Assembly (NCBI GenBank): GCA_038503035.1
Contig: JAVSML010024333.1
Coordinates: 76,996-140,995 of the forward strand
Length of the DNA stretch: 64,000 nt
Source of the DNA: Crocodylus rhombifer
Taxonomy: Eukaryota; Chordata; Crocodylia; Crocodylidae
Direction of reading: 5' to 3'
The position numbers were made by a program, and so were the translations under genes. Positions within the stretch are counted from its first letter, which is position 1. Every line of letters starts with the position of its first letter. A model generated the notes under the pieces. That model worked only from the letters and a program-made list of their open reading frames with translations, had not been told where the DNA came from and searched no databases. Below, in pieces: positions 12,090 through 22,689 of this stretch.

Positions 12090-13785
12090 GCCCAGCTCGA
12101 TCAGCTTGGCCTGCGCCTGGAGCAGCAGGCCACCACCATGTGGCTGCCTCTCCCGACAGACACCTGGCTGGCCATTGCCCTGCTCATGCTGGCCATGCCC
12201 TCCAGCCTGCACTATGTAGGACACCTCTTCGGTGTGGGCAAGGCCACCACTGGGGAGGCTGTGCTGGAGGCATTGGAGGCATAGCCCAGGAACAGGCGCA
12301 TAGCACCCTGGCCTCTGGCCTCATCCCCGTGGGTGTGCATGCCATGGTGAGGCCAGCAGGCAGGAGGCTCACCTGGGGGTGACCATGGGTGCTGCTCTGT
12401 TAGCATGGCCAGCTCCCATTCCTGCAGCCAGTAGGCTGGGCCAGCAGGGCCTGCACACACTGCTGGCCCTGCTGCAAGCAGCTCCTGCTCTGGAGCCATA
12501 TGAAGCCCCATGGGGCAGGGGCTCCTGGCCAGTAAAAATGCTGCTGCACCTCAGCCCAGGCCCACTGTGGGTCTTGTGGCTGGACAGCGGGCAACTGCCA
12601 GGGGGCAAATGAGGCTGCAGTCAGTGACTGGGCAGCAAGCAGCACAAAGGTGACCACCAAGGCCAGGACAGTGTCCAGCATCTGACAGTCCTCCTCCATG
12701 ACCTTCACTATTCTTGTCACTATAGCAGCCTGTAGCTCCTGGGCCTCCAGGTGCCTCTCCTCAAGAGCCAGGAACTCCTGGTCCACCCAGTCCCTCTGCT
12801 AGACCTTCTCCTCCTTGCTTGTGACCCTCTTCTCTTTGCATGCGTCCCTCACTCCTCAGCCACCATAAGAAGGCAGTCCAGTAGCCAGGTACAGCCCTGG
12901 GTCCTCCGCTGCCTGAGCCTGTGCATACCTTGGCCCTACCCAAGACTGGTAATGACCCTGAAAGTGCATCCCAGCTGCCAGCTGGTGCCTCTCCCTCCGT
13001 GTGCAGCTTCAGGACCTGCAGAGCTAGGAGAAAGAGGCTGTTCATGATTTTGCAATTTTTCTGAGATAACATGCTCTGTATCAAGGGACTGTGCTCTGTC
13101 CAGCCTCAGGTTCTGCATGTATCGGTGCCCAGGGGCCACGGTACATTGGATAGGCAGCCCCTGGCACAAGCAACCACCAGCCGAGCCCCACATCGCCACT
13201 CGTCCTGCAGAAGCTTGTGGGCTGCTGAGTACTGGCCACAGGCAGACTGCCTTCCCCACCCCTTTCCCAGGATAAGATAGGCCTGGCTTCTGGCAGCACC
13301 TGCTGCCACTACTCCAGACCCACTCTCCCTCTCCCAATCTTCTGCAGACCAGGCCATCTCCTGCACTGCAGCCAAGCCCACAGTGCCTGGACTTGGGGCT
13401 CCCAGCTGACTGGGATGAGGAGCTGGTGGTACCCCCACCCTCCCCCAAGGGAGCCTCTCCAGAGAGACCCCAGGGCCAGCCCCCATCCCCATGCCAGCCC
13501 TGCAACCTGAATGTACCTCTGCTCAGAGTGTCCCAGACATGCTGTGAGGAGCTGTTTCTCAGACTGAGGGGTGCCCAACCCACTGCACCTTGCTGCTGCT
13601 TGTCACACTTGAGAACCTGGCTTGGGACCCTAGTCTTTGATGTCATAGTGAGCAAGCCCACGCTGCCCCACAACTGCTGCTGCCGCCTGGATGGCTACCT
13701 ATACCTACGCTACACATCCCTGTCCCCTGCAGCCAAGGATGACATTGCCGCCAGCATTGACGCATTTCTCCGCATGTGAAAGGCC
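12090..13785 (+). pseudogene. PIF/Harbinger transposase relic and GC-rich internal DNA
   Basis: At 12090-12284 a + strand frame reads LDQLGLRLEQQATT, PLPTDTWLAIALLMLA, then YVGHLFGVGKATTGEAVLE. This is the helix-turn-helix region that opens PIF/Harbinger transposases (consensus like LAIALxKLATPxSYRxVGxxFGVGxST). The frame stops right after it, and I could not follow the DDE catalytic domain. Further right the block stays GC-rich, with open frames on both strands. The minus-strand frame 12400-12786 (128 aa, starting MDQEFLALEERHLEAQELQ) could be the accessory Myb-like gene of the same element, but I do not recognise it firmly. A CR1 closes the right side at about 13.79 kb. Confidence 0.5.
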
Positions 13786-13787
13786 TG

Positions 13788-14826
13788 TGCTTGCCTATAA
13801 AGTTTTGCAATCATCATGGTGCCCTGTGACCAGTGGGGTCCCCCAAGGCTCTGTCCTTGGACCCATATTGTTCAACATCTTCATTAATGATGTAGACATT
13901 GGAGTCAGAAGCAGACTGGCCAAGTTTGCCAATGACACCAAACTTTGGGGCAAAGCATCCATACCAGAAGACAGGCAGGTAATCCAGGCTGACCTGGACA
14001 GGCTCAGCAAATGGGTGGATGAGAACCTGATGGTGTTTAACACTAAAAAATGCAAGGTTCTCCACTTTGGGAGGCAAAACCTGCAGCATCCTTATAGGCT
14101 TGGCAGTGCTACGCTGGCTAGCACTATGGAAGAAAGAGACTTGGGGGTCATCATTGACCACAAGATGAACATGAGCCTTCAATAAGATGCTGCAGCTAGT
14201 AAAGTGATCAAAACGCTGGCTTGCATCCATAGATGCTTCTCAAGCAAATCCCGGGACGTCATTCTTCCCTTGTAATCAGCCTTGGTGAGGCCGCAGCTGG
14301 AGTACTGCATCCAGTTTTGGGCTCCGCAATTCAAAAAGGATGTGGAGAAGCTTGAGAGAGTGCAGAGAAGAGCCACGTGCATGATCAGAGGTCAGGAAAA
14401 CAGACCTTACAATGATAGGCTGAGAGCCATGGGGCTCTTTAGCCTGGAAAAGTGCAGGCTCAGGGGTGATCTGATGGACACCTATAAGTTTATCAGGGGT
14501 GTTCACCAGTATCTGGGGGCGAATTTGTTCACCAGAGTGCCCCAAGGGATGACGAGATCGAATGGTTATAAACTCCTGCAAGACCATTTCAGGCTGGGCA
14601 TAAGGAAGAATTTCCTTACTGTCCAAGCCCCCCAAGGTCTGGAATCGCCTGCCATCAGAGGTGGTTTGAACACCTACATTGAACACCTTCAAGAGGAAAT
14701 TGGATACTTATCTTGCTGGGATCCTGTGACCCCAGCTGACTTCCTGCCCTTCAGGTGGGGGGCTGGACTCGATCTTCCGAGGTTCCTTCCAGCCCTAATG
14801 TCTACGAAATCTGTGAAATCTATGAC
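13788..14826 (+). mobile_element. CR1 LINE, 5'-truncated RT plus 3' end
   Basis: It starts inside the RT palm (VTSGVPQGSVLGPILFNIFI) and continues through thumb and connection (VLHFGRQNLQHPYRL, RDLGVIIDHKMNMSL, PQLEYCIQFWAPQFKKD) to the 3' UTR. The catalytic box reads FANDTKLW, with one aspartate lost. A stop replaces glutamine after MNMSLQ (cttcaataa). The tail ends tctacgaaatctgtgaaatctatga and meets a minus-strand CR1 directly. Confidence 0.9.
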
Positions 14827-16630
14827 TACTACTCTCTGATCCTGATGCTTCAGCCAGTTTTCTATCCATCTTACAGTACCTTTATCCAATCCATACTTCA
14901 TTAGCTTGCTTGTGAGAATTTTGTGGGAGACGGTATCAAAAGCCTTGCTAAAGTCAAGATATGTAACATCCCCTGCTCTCCACACATCCACAGAGCCAGT
15001 CATCTCATCATAGAAAGCAATCAGGTTGTTCAGGCATGACTTGCCCTTGTTGAATCCAAGCTGACAGTTCTTAATCACTTTCTTCTCCTCAGAGTGCTTA
15101 GAAATGTGTTCCTTGAGGGCTTGTTCCATGATTTTTCCAGGGACTGAGGTGAGGCTGACTGGTCTATAGTTCCTGGGATCCTCCTTCTTATAGCGCCCTA
15201 CTCTTTATTGTATTGTCCAATACTCTGGGAACTCTCCCAAGAGCCCTGAATTTTCAGAGATAATGGCCAGTGGCTCTGCAGTCACATAAGCCAATTCTCT
15301 CAGCACCCTTGGATGCCTCATTGCTGGCCCCATGGACTTGTACACATCCAACTTTTCTAAATATTTCCTAACTTGTTCTTTTACTATTCTTTGCCTGTTC
15401 ACCTTGTTCCCAAACTGTGCTGCCTGGTGCAGTAATCTGGGAGCTCACCTGGCTTTTGAAGACTGCAGTAAAGAAGACATTGAGTAATTGAGCCTTTCTG
15501 CATCCTCTGTCACTAGATTGCCTCCCCCATTCAGTAAGGGACCTGCACTTTCCCTGATCCTCCTCTTGTTACTGACATACTTTTAGAAACCCTTCTTATT
15601 ACCCTTCATGTCCCTTGCTAGCTACAACTCTAATTGCACTTTGGCCCTCCTGATGTCATCCCTGCATGCCCAAGCAATACTCTTATACTCCTCCCTAGTC
15701 ATTTGTCAAATTTTCCACTTCTTGTAAGCTTCCTTTTTCGTGCTTTAATTTACCTCATTAAAGAGTTCCATGCTAAGCCAAGCTGGTCTTCTGCCATACT
15801 TTCTAGTCTTCCTGCTCATTGGGATGGTTTGTTCCTGCACATTCAGTAAGGTTTCTTTAAAGTACAGCCAGCTCTCCTGGACACCTCTCCCTCTCAGACT
15901 GGTCTCCCAGGGGATCCTACCCATTAGTTCCCTGAATAAGTCGAAGTCTGCTTTTCTGAAGTCCAAGGTCCTTACTCTATTGCTCTCCCTTCCTTTCCTC
16001 AGGATCCTGAACTTAATCATCTTGTGGTCGCTGCTGTCCAGATTGCCATCCACTTGTGTATTCCCCTCCAATTTTTCCCTGTTTATCAAGAAGAGCACGG
16101 CCCCCAGTTGGTCTCTCCAGCACTTGCCCCAGGAGATGTTCCCAATACTCTCCAAAAACTTCCTGGATTGCCTGTACACTGCTGTATTGCCCTCCCAGCA
16201 GATGTCAGGGTGATTGAAGTTCCCCATGTGAAGCAGGGCCTGTAATCAGGAAACTTACACTAGCTGTTTGCAGAAAGCTTCATCCACATCATCTTCCTAG
16301 TCTGGTGGTCTATAGCACACATCTACCACAACCCCACCCTTGTTGCTCTCCCCTCTGACCCCAATCCAAAGACTTTCAATAGGCCTCTCCAGTTTCATAT
16401 TGGAACTGTGAGCAATCATACAGCTCTTTTACATAAAGCACAACTCCTCCTCTTCTCCCTTGCCTGTCTTTCCTGAACAGTTTGTACCCATCCATGGCAG
16501 TGCTCCAGTTATCCCACCAAGTCTCTGTTATTTCAGTCATGTCATAGTTTTGTGAGTGCAAGGACTTCCAGTTCTTCTCATGTTTTCCCAAGTTCTGTGC
16601 ATTCAGTGTACAGATAATGGAGGTAACTAG
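14827..16630 (-). mobile_element. CR1 LINE, endonuclease and N-terminal RT, minus strand
   Basis: Read on the minus strand, the copy runs from the APE-type endonuclease (ITETWWDNWSTAMDGYKLFRKDR; MGNFNHPDICWEG; DSSDHKMIKFRI) through the linker to the RT fingers ([53 protein letters not shown]). It breaks off before the catalytic YxDD region. MGNFNHPDICWE is the conserved GDFNxPxIxW endonuclease motif with D changed to N. Several stops and frame changes make it a pseudogene. Confidence 0.9.
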
Positions 16631-16639
16631 CTGAGGAAC

Positions 16640-17855
16640 AAGTGCCTGTCAGATTCCACCAAGTAATTCTAGAAAATAGTGTATTTCAAAGCTTCAATTG
16701 CTGTCTTTTGCACAGCCAGCCTTACAGTTACAGCTCCAGTACAGCAAGATCCTCTCTGTCCTGTGAAGTAGCTAGGTTCTGCAGGATACAAATGATCATT
16801 AAAATGCAGTGCTTTAAGCAGAAGCAAACAACTCATTCCTACTTACTCTGTTGACTTTGCTTAGCAAAGAAATAAAACTCCAGACTCTAAAGCAGCTGTT
16901 GTACAGCCCTTGTAGTTGTCTAAGCCTTTCTGGGTTCGACTTAATACATGACACACCCAGAGCATCTCAGCTGGGGCTGAGCTCCCTGATCTGAGACAAG
17001 AGGCATTCATTTTACGTGGGCTCCTCTTTCTTGCGCAACACACCCAAGCATTAAGTTGTCAGCTTTACTTTGGATTATTAGGCAGCTGGGAGGTGACTGA
17101 TTCAAAGGAATTAGAGAATTATCTAAAGCGGTAGCTCTAGCCGCCCACGAAAGAAGGGCCCCAACAAAAACCATGGGCCCAGACAACCACATTTTTAGGA
17201 AAGTCATGGAGTTTCCCATCGATTTACTATCTGTTTGTAAAGTATTATTGGTGGCGGGGTGGGGGGGGGGTGTTATTCCCTGCAGAGGAAAGGCCAAGGC
17301 AAATACAGGCAATATAAGGACATTTTTAGTGTGCAGTAGATGATCTGCATCCATTCACAGTGGTGCCCAGCAAGTCTCATGTTGGTGCCATCTTCCAGAT
17401 GGGATGCAAAGCTTCTTAGGAGCCAGACTGCTGTTACAATTTTCCTAATAGCAAAAATCTTCGAGTTGATGCCCCAGCCATAAATGCCCTCTCTAGTTTC
17501 AATTACTTTTAGCATTCTTCATTACTATGGACTTCTTCCTTTATGTGGAAGATACTGGAGATAATCAAGAGTTGTTCTAGAAACATTAGTATGTTTAATC
17601 TTTGAAATTTATCCTGCCCCACCCCAGTTTGCAACATTGCTTGGATTGATACATAGTGTGAATTATGAAAGCAGTTTATGTAAAAGGAACGCCAAAAGGT
17701 CCTGTTATCCATTAGGACTGGGTTCAATGACTTGACCCACTGACATGCCAGACAAGTAAATAATGTGTGTGAAGTCCTGTATAAAACTGGTATGGGATTA
17801 GGTAATTAAAGACTGCATCATAATACATGTATGTTATGTGCTAATCAGTTGAGCG
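16640..17855. other. intron stretch without recognised elements
   Basis: Nothing coding was found. A run of about 10 G occurs near 17262-17271. The region could hide old repeats that I cannot recognise by eye. Confidence 0.35.
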
Positions 17856-17859
17856 CCAT

Positions 17860-18125
17860 CATTTTCAAGAGGGTTAGCAACACAGTTGACAAATGGCTTA
17901 GCTTGTTGTGTTGTCAGCTTAACCACTATATTTATAAATCATTCAGTCCAGTATTCCATGTCTTCTGACTGCCTCTTGCTTGGTCAACCCCTCTTTTTCT
18001 TCCCTGGTATCCTGTCTTCTATTATATCTTTTCAGAGCTGTCTTCTTCTCTTCTTAGAATATGGCCACTGTACTCTACTTTCTTCTTTGTCATCACTTGC
18101 ATCCATTCAAGATTAGTTATAGTCT
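17860..18125 (-). pseudogene. RTE-like LINE ORF, C-terminal end
   Basis: The minus strand encodes ITNLEWMQVMTKKKVEY followed by SGHILRREEDSSEKI and a basic KTGYQGKRKRG segment. This is the C-terminal tail of RTE-type non-LTR retrotransposons (pattern KKxxYxGHIxRxE...GKRxxGR). Its 5' side ends abruptly at an LTR-like sequence starting at 18126. The missing upstream part would match the piece at 28.07-28.72 kb. Confidence 0.5.
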
Positions 18126-18800
18126 TGTCAGGGACTCGAACCCCAACTTCCCAGGTCCATTGTCTGCCCGCAAGAGACAGGCAACACCAGCAAGGTCTTA
18201 TCTCAAGCTCTTTATTGAAGCGTGCACACAACTACAAAGAGTAGCCTGTCTCCTCCAAGAACCAGCCCCCCTTGATAACAAGTAAGCAAGTATATATAGA
18301 CAGTTTTGCGTCACAGAGTCTACACCTAATTGACTCAACCTCCATGGTTAGTTAGAAACTTCTAGTGCGCATGACAAGATATGTGCGCAGGTGGGAATTT
18401 TCCACTGTGAAAGAAAACAAGATATCAGGTCAGTGTGAGAAAACTTCTAATTAGTTTAAACTGGCTTTTGGCTACATGCTTGTTTTGAAATACTAAGTAA
18501 TAGGGAGGAGGACTACCTCCTTGGTTGTTTCAGCTGTGTCTTTGAAGCACTGAGTCTGCTTTGTAGTTAACTTCTACACTATTATCTGTGGTCTTGTTAG
18601 TTAATTTCTACAGCTACCCAATAAGAGGCTTTGAGTAGTTCTTACATATAAGCATCTTCCTTATCATCAAACATGCAACTTTCTTTTCAGCACTGTTACT
18701 TATGCTAGTGAGTTCTAGGTAGGTTCAGTTTGTACCATCCCTGTTTATCAGTTCACATTCCAATTGTCATACTGCATACAGAGAGCTCATGATTATCCTG
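18126..18800 (-). mobile_element. LTR of an endogenous retrovirus-like element (solo; far end uncertain)
   Basis: Read on the minus strand, this has the order of an LTR: a TATA box ctatatatac (complement of 18285-18295), an AATAAA signal (complement near 18215) about 75 bases downstream, then a U5-like stretch ending CCCTGACA at 18126. The minus-strand U3 would lie at 18300-18800, but no clear TG start or target duplication was found, so the right boundary is a guess. No gag, pol or env is attached. Confidence 0.45.
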
Positions 18801-18876
18801 TTTGTGGCCTCTCAGCAGTATTTTTCTTTGTGGGCTTTTGGGCCTGCTCTCAAACATCCTATACATCAGTCCTATG

Positions 18877-20522
18877 TCATAGAATCACAGAAAATTAGGG
18901 TTGGAAGGGACCTCAGGAGGTCATCTAGTTTAACGCCCTGCTCAAAGCAGGACCATCCCCAACTAGACTGTCCCAGCCAAGGCTTTGTCAAGCCAGGCCT
19001 TTAAAACCTCCAAGGATGGAGATTCTACCACCTCTATAGGTAACCCAGTCTGGTGCTTCACCACCCTCCTAGTGAAAAAAGTTTGTCCTAATATCCAACC
19101 TAAAATTCCCTTGCTGCAACTTGAGACGATTGCTCCTTGTTCTGCCATGAGCCACCACCTAGAACAATCTAACTCCATCCTCTTTGTAACCACCTTTCAA
19201 GTACTTAAACACTGCTATCACCCCTCCCCCTGTCATCTTTTCTGACAACTAAATAAACCCAGTTCCCTCAGCCTCTCCTCGTAAGTCATGTACCCCAGCC
19301 CTCTAAACATTTTTGTTGCCCTCTTCTGGTCTGTCTTCAATTTGCCCACATCCTTTCTGTAGTGGAGGGTCCAAAACTGGACACAGTACACAGGTGTGGC
19401 CTCACCAGTGCTGAATAGATGGGAAGAATCACTTCCTCTATCTACTGGCAACACTCCTACTAATGCAGCCCAGAATGCTGTAACCTTCTTGGCAACAAGA
19501 GCACACTGTAGACTCATATCCAGCTTATTGTCCACTGTAATCCCCAGGTGCTTTTCTGAAGAGCTGTTTAGATAGATGGTCCCAAGCCTGTAGTGGTGAA
19601 TAGGATTTTTCCTTCCTAGGTGCAGGACTTTGAGCTTGTCCTTGTTGAACCTCATAAGATTTCTTTTGGACCAGTCCTCCAATTTGTCTAGGTTACTCTG
19701 AATCCTAGCCATACCTGCCATCAGATCTACTGTTACCACCCCAATCCTATCTTCTAGATTCTTAATGAAGATATTGAAAAAAATCAGCCCTAGGACCAAC
19801 CTCTGGTACACTTCACTTGATACTGGCTGCCAACTAGACATTGAGCCATTAATCACTACCCGTTGAGCCAAACAATCCAGCCACCTTATCCACTTCACAG
19901 TCCACTCATCCAACACATACTCCCTTAGCTTGCTTGCTAGAATGCTATGGGAGACTGTATCAAATGCCTTGCTAAAATCAAGGTATATCACATCCACACA
20001 GAGCCAGTCATCTCATCATAGAAGGCAATCAGGTTGTTCAGTTATGACTTGCCCCAGTGAATCCATGGTGACTGTTCTTGAAAACTTTCTTCTTCTCCAA
20101 GTGCTTAGAAATTGATTCCTTAAGGACTTGCTCCATTATTTTTCTAGGGACTGAAGTGAGGCTGACTGGTCTGTAGTTCCCAAGATCCTCCTTTCCTTTC
20201 TTAAAGATGAGCACTATATTTTCTGTTTTCCAGTCATCTTAGGACATCCCCTGATTGGCACAAGTTTTAGCCAGCAGCTCTGCAAATGTATCAGTCAGCT
20301 TCCTCAGCACCCTTGGAAGCATTGCATCTGGCCTTGTGGATTTGTATATGTCCAGCTTTTCTAAATAGTTCTTAACCTGTTCTTTTACCAGTGAGGGCTT
20401 CTCATCTTCTCCCCAAACTGTGCTGCCAGGTAAAGTAGTCTGGTAGCTAAACTTGCCTGTGAAGAGGTAAAAAAGGCAATTGAGTACTTTAGCTTTTTCT
20501 TCCTCATCTGTCACTAAGGTCC
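18877..20522 (-). mobile_element. CR1 LINE, RT to 3' end, minus strand
   Basis: The + strand begins with the CR1 tail tcatagaatcacag...gttggaagggacctcaggagg. Going up the minus-strand ORF: C-terminus (CSKGILGWILGQTFFTRRVV), thumb (LKVLHLGRKNPIHHYRL), palm ([20 protein letters not shown]) and linker (SLVKEQVKNYLEKLDIYKS). The segment that should hold the catalytic YxDD box is deleted: EDRIGVVTVDL passes straight to MAGMARIQSNLDKLEDW. The endonuclease is absent. Confidence 0.9.
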
Positions 20523-20572
20523 TTGTCACATGTTCACTTGAAACAGTTGCAAATTATTGGAATGTTATGTTG

Positions 20573-21298
20573 CAGGGGTGCTCAGCCCAGCCTACAAGCC
20601 AAATCCAACCCCCAGCACTGTGTGATCCAGCCCACAGGGTGCCCCTTGGGGTGCCAGCACTCCCCTGCTGCCAATTTTTTTAACATATGGGGAGCTCCAG
20701 GAGCTGAATAGCATGTCCCTGCCTGCTATTGAGGGTGTGCAGGGAAGTCTGAGCCCCAGTACTTCCACATGGGGCCTGATCCCAGCATGCATTGCTGGGT
20801 GGAGCTGTGCAAGTCCAATCCCAGCACATGGACCTAGGCAGGGGTGGTGTAGGGTCCCAGTGTACAAGGCCTGCTCCTGGTGTGTGGGGCTGGGTGGGGG
20901 TAGTGCATGGCCCATTCCAGGTAGGCAGGGGCAGTATGGGGCCCAGGACCTGATCTGGGCATGCAGAGGTGACACAGGGCCTCAGGGCCTGATACCAGCA
21001 TGCAGGACCCAATCCTGGTTCATGGGGCTGGGCAGAGGTAGCCCAGGGCCTAATGCCAGAGGGCACAGGAAAAGCAGAGCCTGCAGTCACATCCCAGCAT
21101 GCAGAGCTGGGCAGGGGTAGTTTAGGACTTTAGGACCCAATACTGGCACTCAGGACTGGTATGGGGTCCCTTCCCCATGTATGGGGGCCAGCCAGGGCTC
21201 TGAGGGGCCTGATTGTGCCACACGGGCCCCAATCTGGCCAGTATACTGGCTGTGCACCACTCATCTGGCCCATGAGCCCTAAACTTTGAGCACCACTG
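20573..21298. mobile_element. hAT-type non-autonomous element with CAG-GTGCTCA ends
   Basis: The left end is CAGGGGTGCTCAGCCC and the right end, read inward, is CAGTGGTGCTCAAAG. These make a 12-bp-class inverted repeat with the CAG...CTG termini of hAT elements. The interior is GC-rich and contains imperfect tandem units of the form gggcctgatcccagcatgcag...tgggcaggggtag. A related piece begins at 29.87 kb. No target duplication matches exactly, but a 45-bp imperfect direct repeat flanks it. Confidence 0.55.
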
Positions 21299-21567
21299 TG
21301 GTTACATAATAAGTTAATATGTGTTAAGGGGGTGTCACATTCATTTGCAACAGTTACAAATCAACAGAATGCAATGACCTGTTAATGTTAGAATGTGTTA
21401 GGAAATAAGTTACACGTTACACTTACATCATACTACATTTATGAAGTGGTAAGCGGTATTAAAATTAGAACATGCTCTGAGCAGTTGCACATTAAGGCTT
21501 AATACGTCTCTGACCTGCACAGCTCTGACTTGCCACAAAAGGGCTGGTAAGCAGGGGCTTGGCTAGG

Positions 21568-22230
21568 ACATTGGTGGGCAAAGTCTGGCCCACAGGCTGG
21601 ATCCAGTCAGCAGTGAACTTCATTTTCCAGCCGCCCCTACACATGACTGGGGCTAGTCTCCATGGAGACTCCAGCCGCAGATGTGCATGAAAGCGCAAGG
21701 GTGGGCTTGCCATGGAGACCAGCCCCAGCTGTGCTAGCAGGGCACGTTGCAGTGCAGGGCAGGGGGCTGCTCCAGAGCTGCTGGGATCTTGCGGTGGGGG
21801 CAGCTTGGTCCAGAGTCAGGGCACAGCTGCAATCTGTAGCCTGCAAGCTCCAGGCAGTGGCGTGCAGGCAGTGGATCACAGCTCTGCCCTGCCTGGTCTG
21901 GAGCAGAGGAAGAACCGTGATCCCCTGCCTGCACACCTCTGCCTGGAGCATGTATGCTACGGATTGCAGCTCTCGCCTGGTTCTGGAGCAAGCTGCCCCC
22001 ATCACAAACTCCCAGCGGCTCCGAAACAGCCCTCTGCTCTGCTATGCCTGCACCCTGCCAGCACAGCTGGGGCTGGTCTCCACGGCAACCCCAGCCTTGA
22101 GCTTTCATAGTGCCCCTGCTGCTGGGGTCTCCATGGAAACTGGCCCCAGCCATGCAGGCAGGGGTTGCTGGGCAATGGAGTCTGGCTGCCGACCAAATCA
22201 GCCATTTTGCCTTCCCCTGGATTATGAGCT
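21568..22230. repeat. large imperfect palindrome (fold-back element), centre near 21.9 kb
   Basis: The left half is close to the reverse complement of the right half for about 300 bases per arm. Matching landmarks: ggggctagtctccatggag (21650) with ctccatggaaactggcccc (22130); ccatggagaccagccccagctgtgctagcaggg (21710) with gccagcacagctggggctggtctccacgg (22060); gggggcagcttggtccagagtcagggcacagctgcaatc (21800) with gattgcagctctcgcctggttctggagcaagctgccccc (21965). The spacer at the centre is about 25-40 bases. Similar open frames on both strands are produced by this symmetry and are not genes. The left edge cattggtgggcaaagtctggcccac resembles an hAT end. Confidence 0.8.
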
Positions 22231-22325
22231 AGAAAGCCTGGGCTCTGTCCCAGTTCTGGCTGGGGAGGGGTGGGAGAGAGCAGGGATTGCTGCAGCAGGA
22301 GCATGGAGTTGGAAAGTAGAGAAGC

Positions 22326-22333
22326 ATGGAGGC
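22326..22333. repeat. target-site duplication, left copy (ATGGAGGC)
   Basis: The eight bases ATGGAGGC sit directly left of CAGGGTGGAT and recur directly right of ATCCACCCTG at 25869-25876. An 8-bp duplication is the hallmark of hAT insertion. Confidence 0.9.
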
Positions 22334-22689
22334 CAGGGTGGATCGATTTAAATAAGGGCGATTTAAATCACCAAGGGAAAACCCTGATTTAAATCATTCA
22401 TTTAAATCAAGTTTCCCACTGATACTTCTTTACATAGTTATTAAATAATGGCACAAATCTGATCACTAAAATGTGTTAATTTACAACTCAATACAACATT
22501 TTACAACATCTGTCCTTAATATTTTTTTAATTTTCAATTTTTATTGACTCTAACAGACAAGTCGTCACAACACTAAGTGTACGCTGTCCTTAAAACTTCT
22601 ACAACTAGATCTCATCTTCCCCACTTCCACTGTCATTTTTATTCATAGACTGAAACAAATATGAGTTTTTCTGCTTTTCCAACTCCCAG

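Noticed and set aside
12936..13673. 245-codon minus frame
   Set aside because: GC-rich, overlapped by long frames in other phases, no motif; probably part of a decayed transposon.
18120..18160. tRNA gene on the minus strand (GGTTCGAGTCC B-box-like)
   Set aside because: No A box or cloverleaf could be drawn, and the upstream TATA and AATAAA fit an LTR end.
21662..22351. 229-codon + frame and 122-145-codon minus frames
   Set aside because: They mirror each other because the DNA is a palindrome and GC-rich; no known domain.
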